In this document: piece by piece, positions 60,801-64,000 of the stretch
Layout: each line of letters starts with the position of its first letter
Numbering within the stretch: position 1 is the stretch's first letter
Assembly: GCA_030704615.1 (NCBI GenBank)
Contig: CM060731.1
Location: forward strand, 15,314,001-15,378,000
DNA: 64,000 nucleotides
Direction: 5' to 3'
DNA from: Takakia lepidozioides
Lineage: Eukaryota; Streptophyta; Takakiopsida; Takakiales; Takakiaceae
Notes under the pieces: model-generated
The model's database searches: none
What the model saw: only the letters and a program-made list of their open reading frames with translations
Told to the model about the DNA's origin: nothing
Translations under genes and position numbers: made by a program

Positions 60801-61921
60801 CTTAAACTTTCCTTACTGTGGCTATATACTGGATCGTGGGAAGGGAGCCTTAGTCGTTCTATGGAGATACTAAGGTGGTGGCCCATGGATGCTTAGACTC
60901 GGCAATACAAGTACCTCATTGGCTACTGTTGTGTCAAATCAAGAATCTATGTCCAATCAGCCTGCCAAGGGTCTAATACCTTCTGGGTCATGAGGGTTTA
61001 TTAAAAAGTATAACTGCAGAATTTCGTGGTCCCAAGTTTTTGTTGTGCAGGTGCCCTGGCTAGGGCAGGAAAGAAGAATACACTCTGAGAGGGTCAGCTG
61101 AGAGAGGGGGAGGGGAGAGATAAAATGGTTTTGGTGTGACTTACATGGCAAGTTATGATGATGATGTGTTTATCTCTAGACGAACCTCGCGCTCTCGTTC
61201 ACGCTCAGTGCCACATAGCAAGCATTCTCATCGCAGGCATTCCCCTTCTCCTTCCCGTGAGAAGGATAGGTACGATGCGCCACCCACTTCCCCCCACCCC
61301 TTGTCGGGATTCAACTGTTTGAATTTTCAAGTCAAATACACGTGCGTGTCCTGATGACTTAAAAAGATACGAAGTCCATACATGTGCTGTATCCATCTCT
61401 CCACATCGCAATTCAAAGGTCCAACTTTTTGCATTAAGATGGATATGGTGTTGAACTGTCAGCATCTTTAGTCCATTGTTGTCATGTGTAAAGTCAAAAG
61501 AGGTGGTTGTACGAGTTGCCAGTGAGTTCAGCGACCCCCTCGGAACATGAGCCTTCTAGGGTTTGCGTCTGTCACTTGGTCTCGTGTGGAGCTATCATTT
61601 GTTGATGTGTCAGATGTTATGAGTTTTGACCGTGGCCCACTAATCAGGGCATAGTGCCTGCTGCCCAAAGCTGGTAGTGGGTCTAGAGGAAGAAAGTAGA
61701 AAAAGAGAATTATTACTTCCAGGCATAGATGTAAAGTTGACTTGATGTGTAGCTACTGACCCTTTCTTGGGCTCCATCATATGCAGTAAAGAACCTTGAG
61801 GGGGTCAATATGTGAGATGTGATTGCTGACCACCAGAATATGGGTGAAAATGATGTATGGGGAAAATAGGCACAGGCGGTCAAGGTCAACCTCACCAACA
61901 TACAAGCGGAGGCGGAGCTGA
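51816..61921 (+). CDS. Proline-rich, RS/charge-rich nuclear protein, 12 exons, about 1133 aa
   Basis: All exon joins keep phase: 51816-52133, 53262-53310, 53893-54411, 55044-55456, 55755-55994, 56162-56362, 56601-56675, 56995-57064, 57361-58672, 58790-58858, 61180-61269, 61876-61921 (TGA). The N-terminal third is Pro/Gln-rich with WSHQQWPYP and EEDWAAKARAWREAQEA. The middle has VPSWLKEELLKKKS and a conserved-looking pair AMNQEIKRVLTEVLLK / VTDDLFDEIAQEVMDEDE. A KEREKDRE-type charged region and an RS-rich end (SRSRSRSVPHSKHSHRRHSPSPSREK) follow. Such composition fits a nuclear pre-mRNA processing factor. I do not recognise the named family. Introns 7 and 10 carry inserted sequences described separately. 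Confidence 0.8.
56757..56905 (-). pseudogene. PPR-gene fragment in intron 7 of the RS-rich gene
   Basis: TAATCCACTAGGCCCCCATG and the following about 145 bases track 35097-35240 of the PPR gene word for word in places (GGCTGCATGC, AACACAT, TGCATTCCTTC, ATAGTT, CAACCATGC). On the minus strand they encode a remnant of the ACSHGGLVD region. It is a decayed partial copy in the same orientation as the PPR gene. Confidence 0.75.
59120..60380. mobile_element. hAT-like non-autonomous element with TACCCT/AGGGTA repeats
   Basis: The left end is GAGTGTTGGGAGG and the right end in reverse complement is CAGTGATGAGAGG. Both flanks are GTGGTAAC (59112-59119 and 60381-60388), an exact 8-bp duplication typical of hAT elements, as is the CAGTG start. 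Both subterminal regions are packed with TACCCTTACCCTGAGGGTA-type palindromic words (59150-59330 and 60110-60370). There is no transposase. It lies in intron 10 of the RS-rich gene, between 58858 and 61180. Confidence 0.85.
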
Positions 61922-64000
61922 TGGAGTCACACGGAGATGTTCTTTGTCCTCATTGCTTTTCTCTTTTCCTCTCTCACTGTTCTACGTGACAGTGTGGGTT
62001 AGTCCCATGGGTAAGGTCCAGAATGCATCTACACAAAGCTTGGCTGGCATGATTATAAGACTTCTGGTAGGATACTCAGGTAAGTTCCAACCGTGCCCAC
62101 TGTATCCTACATGTGGAATGTAAAGTCTGAATGTTGATGGTCATTATTGGCTCAAAATTATGAGAATATTAGCATTTTGTTGAGTGATTGTTCCAATCGA
62201 CAAAGAGCTTTGTTGGTAACATGTAGTGGTAGTCTGTACAGAATCCCATGGCACTTTTGATGTAAGAAGTTAAAAGAGCAGTAGCTCACATTTTAAATGG
62301 AAAACTGTGTGTGTCATGCATTGTTGTGAGGTTCTCAGGGCTAGTATTTCAACAAATCTGGTGGTGACCTGCACACTGAGCACTGCTGCTTGGTGGAAAA
62401 CTATGCATCCTGTCAGCCTTTTGTTGTTGTGCAGGGCGTCTTCCGTCCTCCTGCTCAGAACACCAGTTTATATATCTTTTATACTCATAATTGAACAGAA
62501 TTACGAATATATCGAGCTTCTTAGTCATCTTGAGTTGAGGTAGTAGTCTTTGTAAATTTGTGAAGCTCCAGGCAGAGAAGTGGTCGTGACCTGGGATGGC
62601 CTAGGCTGATGGTGGGAGCCCAGGGCCGTTCGCTGGAGGGGGCCGGAGCCTCTCAACTCCACATTAAGTTCTGCACTCTCTACACTGACAATTCATAATC
62701 CTTAGGACCATGCCAGACGCTCCTGAAGGTGGAACAGAGAGTAGGTTGTCAGCCTTTGTATAGTAGGATGAAGCCAGCTGGGAAAAAAGGAACCCGTTTT
62801 CCCCATCTGTGGGAATAAAAGTGAGGACACATTTCTGATGGGGTTGAATTGCTACTCTTCTGAATATCTGAGTCAACTCCGCGACGAATGAAAGTCGAAG
62901 ATTCAGCCATTGGCACACTTGAAGAGGGCCCTACTGGCACTGAAGAGTAATAGTGCAATCAGATGAGACTGACTACCAACATCAACCTACGTTGGTGGAA
63001 AAAAGATGATTCAATGGGAGGCTCGGCCCAGGAAAATGCACTGTACAATCACATGCCTACCACCTCTGGAGTGCACTTGGTGTGTGCTCTATTTGGCTAT
63101 GATCTACGGACATTTTCGCTAGGGGGATATCATCAGCTCAGTGCAGTATGAGTACAACTGGAGGAAGAAACAGTGTGGGGAAAAGCTTCATGTGACAAAA
63201 GACATTTTCCACATTATGATTTGCAAGTGATTGCAGTTTCCCACCCTTCAGTTGTACTTCTCAACAGCATCAGGTCCAAGCATCATGCCATATCAAGAGC
63301 ATAAAGAGAAATGTATTTACATAGAGCCTCAGAAGTCTGATGCATCCACTGCAGGACAGGTTTTCTCTGCGAGGCCTGAAAATTGAAGGGTTATTTGGCC
63401 GCAGGGGCGTGAAAGGTTGACTAGTGGGCTGGGGAAGGTATATGGGAATTTCCTTGCTGCATGATGTCAAGATGTAATGTATAGGCAGTGAGTGGAGGGC
63501 ATTCCCGGATTTAAGGGCCTGACGCCGAGTGCGGTTGCCCCAGGGGAAGGCCGGAAAATCCGGGAATGCCCCCACACAAGGGGTACCCTGCGTACAGAAA
63601 TGCCAATTTAAAAAACTAATGTCTGGTGCATTCTGCATTACGGAATGCACTCGATGGAGCTGATGGGGTGCAACCCCATGAATTTTGCGTTTTAATGGCA
63701 CGATAAATGCAAACAATTTTTTTTTGCAGTGCTTTACAGCAAGATGTATTTTTACCATTTGTTCATGAAAATTGTGTCATTCATCATGGGCCGTAGGATT
63801 AATGATAATATATGACTTATAATGTTGTATAATTCATGGATTTCTTGGCAGATCACTATTGCTTTGTTGGCGTGCCCAAAGGCAGAGACTATGGGTTCTC
63901 CCTATTGTCATGGGACCAGCTTTTCACGGGACCAATCTTTGTTGGATGAAATACATTATCAATTTATGGGTGAAATACAATTAAAATTGGATGAGTTTTT
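61922..64000. other. 3' flank of the RS-rich gene, no further gene recognised
   Basis: Several short open stretches on both strands without family resemblance. It contains the inverted repeat at 63497-63571. The window ends in AT-rich DNA. Confidence 0.4.
63497..63571. repeat. Inverted repeat, perfect 16-bp arms
   Basis: GGGCATTCCCGGATTT (63497-63512) and its exact complement (63556-63571) surround a 43-base G/C-rich loop. Nearby GCATTCTGCATTACGGAATGC (about 63636-63656) is also partly palindromic. Confidence 0.85.

Overview
This is nuclear DNA of a streptophyte eukaryote. The evidence is several multi-exon genes with GT-AG introns, a PPR protein with a DYW-type C-terminus, a DUF2921 (FLYING SAUCER-like) membrane protein and a plant-style condensin II subunit, all among dense layered transposons. 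The repeat and retroelement style reminds me of a charophyte alga of the Chara type, but a seed-free land plant is equally compatible. The species call is inference.

The left half (1-32 kb) is accessory DNA. 1-11831 looks like the right-hand part of a very large terminal-inverted-repeat element. It holds a decayed Ser/Pro-rich coding end, an array of short palindromes (arms AGCGACCGCCA / TGGCGGTCGCT), a frameshifted RING-H2 gene, tandem and inverted repeats, a frameshifted protein-kinase-like gene on the minus strand, a second palindrome array and a terminus TGATAACTAGG. 12.5-27 kb is nested retroelement debris: a minus-strand Gag, LTR-like blocks, and two partial copies of a Ty3/Gypsy-type element whose polyprotein carries a DNMT3-like C5-cytosine methyltransferase before the reverse transcriptase. 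The second copy is split by a 3.6-kb non-autonomous relative of the palindrome element (22476-26103, 11-bp TIRs, 8-bp near-identical flanking repeat) and by a solo LTR (26327-26882, 5-bp TSD). Further right are a CACTA-type element (28168-29327, TSD ATA) and a piggyBac-like element (31301-32145, TSD TTAA).

The right half (32-64 kb) is gene space: a DUF2921 gene fragment and a PPR-DYW gene (both minus), then on the plus strand a cysteine-rich type I membrane protein (38822-42967), the condensin II kleisin NCAPH2/CAP-H2 (45023-51034) and a 12-exon proline-rich/RS-rich nuclear protein (51816-61921, about 1133 aa when spliced). An intron of the last gene holds a decayed PPR-gene fragment and another holds a 1.26-kb hAT-like element (TSD GTGGTAAC) packed with TACCCT/AGGGTA repeats.

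The two most interesting threads are (i) the methyltransferase-reverse transcriptase fusion, seen in one reading frame with only two TAG interruptions, and (ii) the recurrence of dense short-palindrome arrays in three sequence-unrelated transposon families, one of which appears to form the subterminal and promoter DNA of a giant element carrying RING and kinase-like genes. All statements come from reading the sequence; no database search was run.
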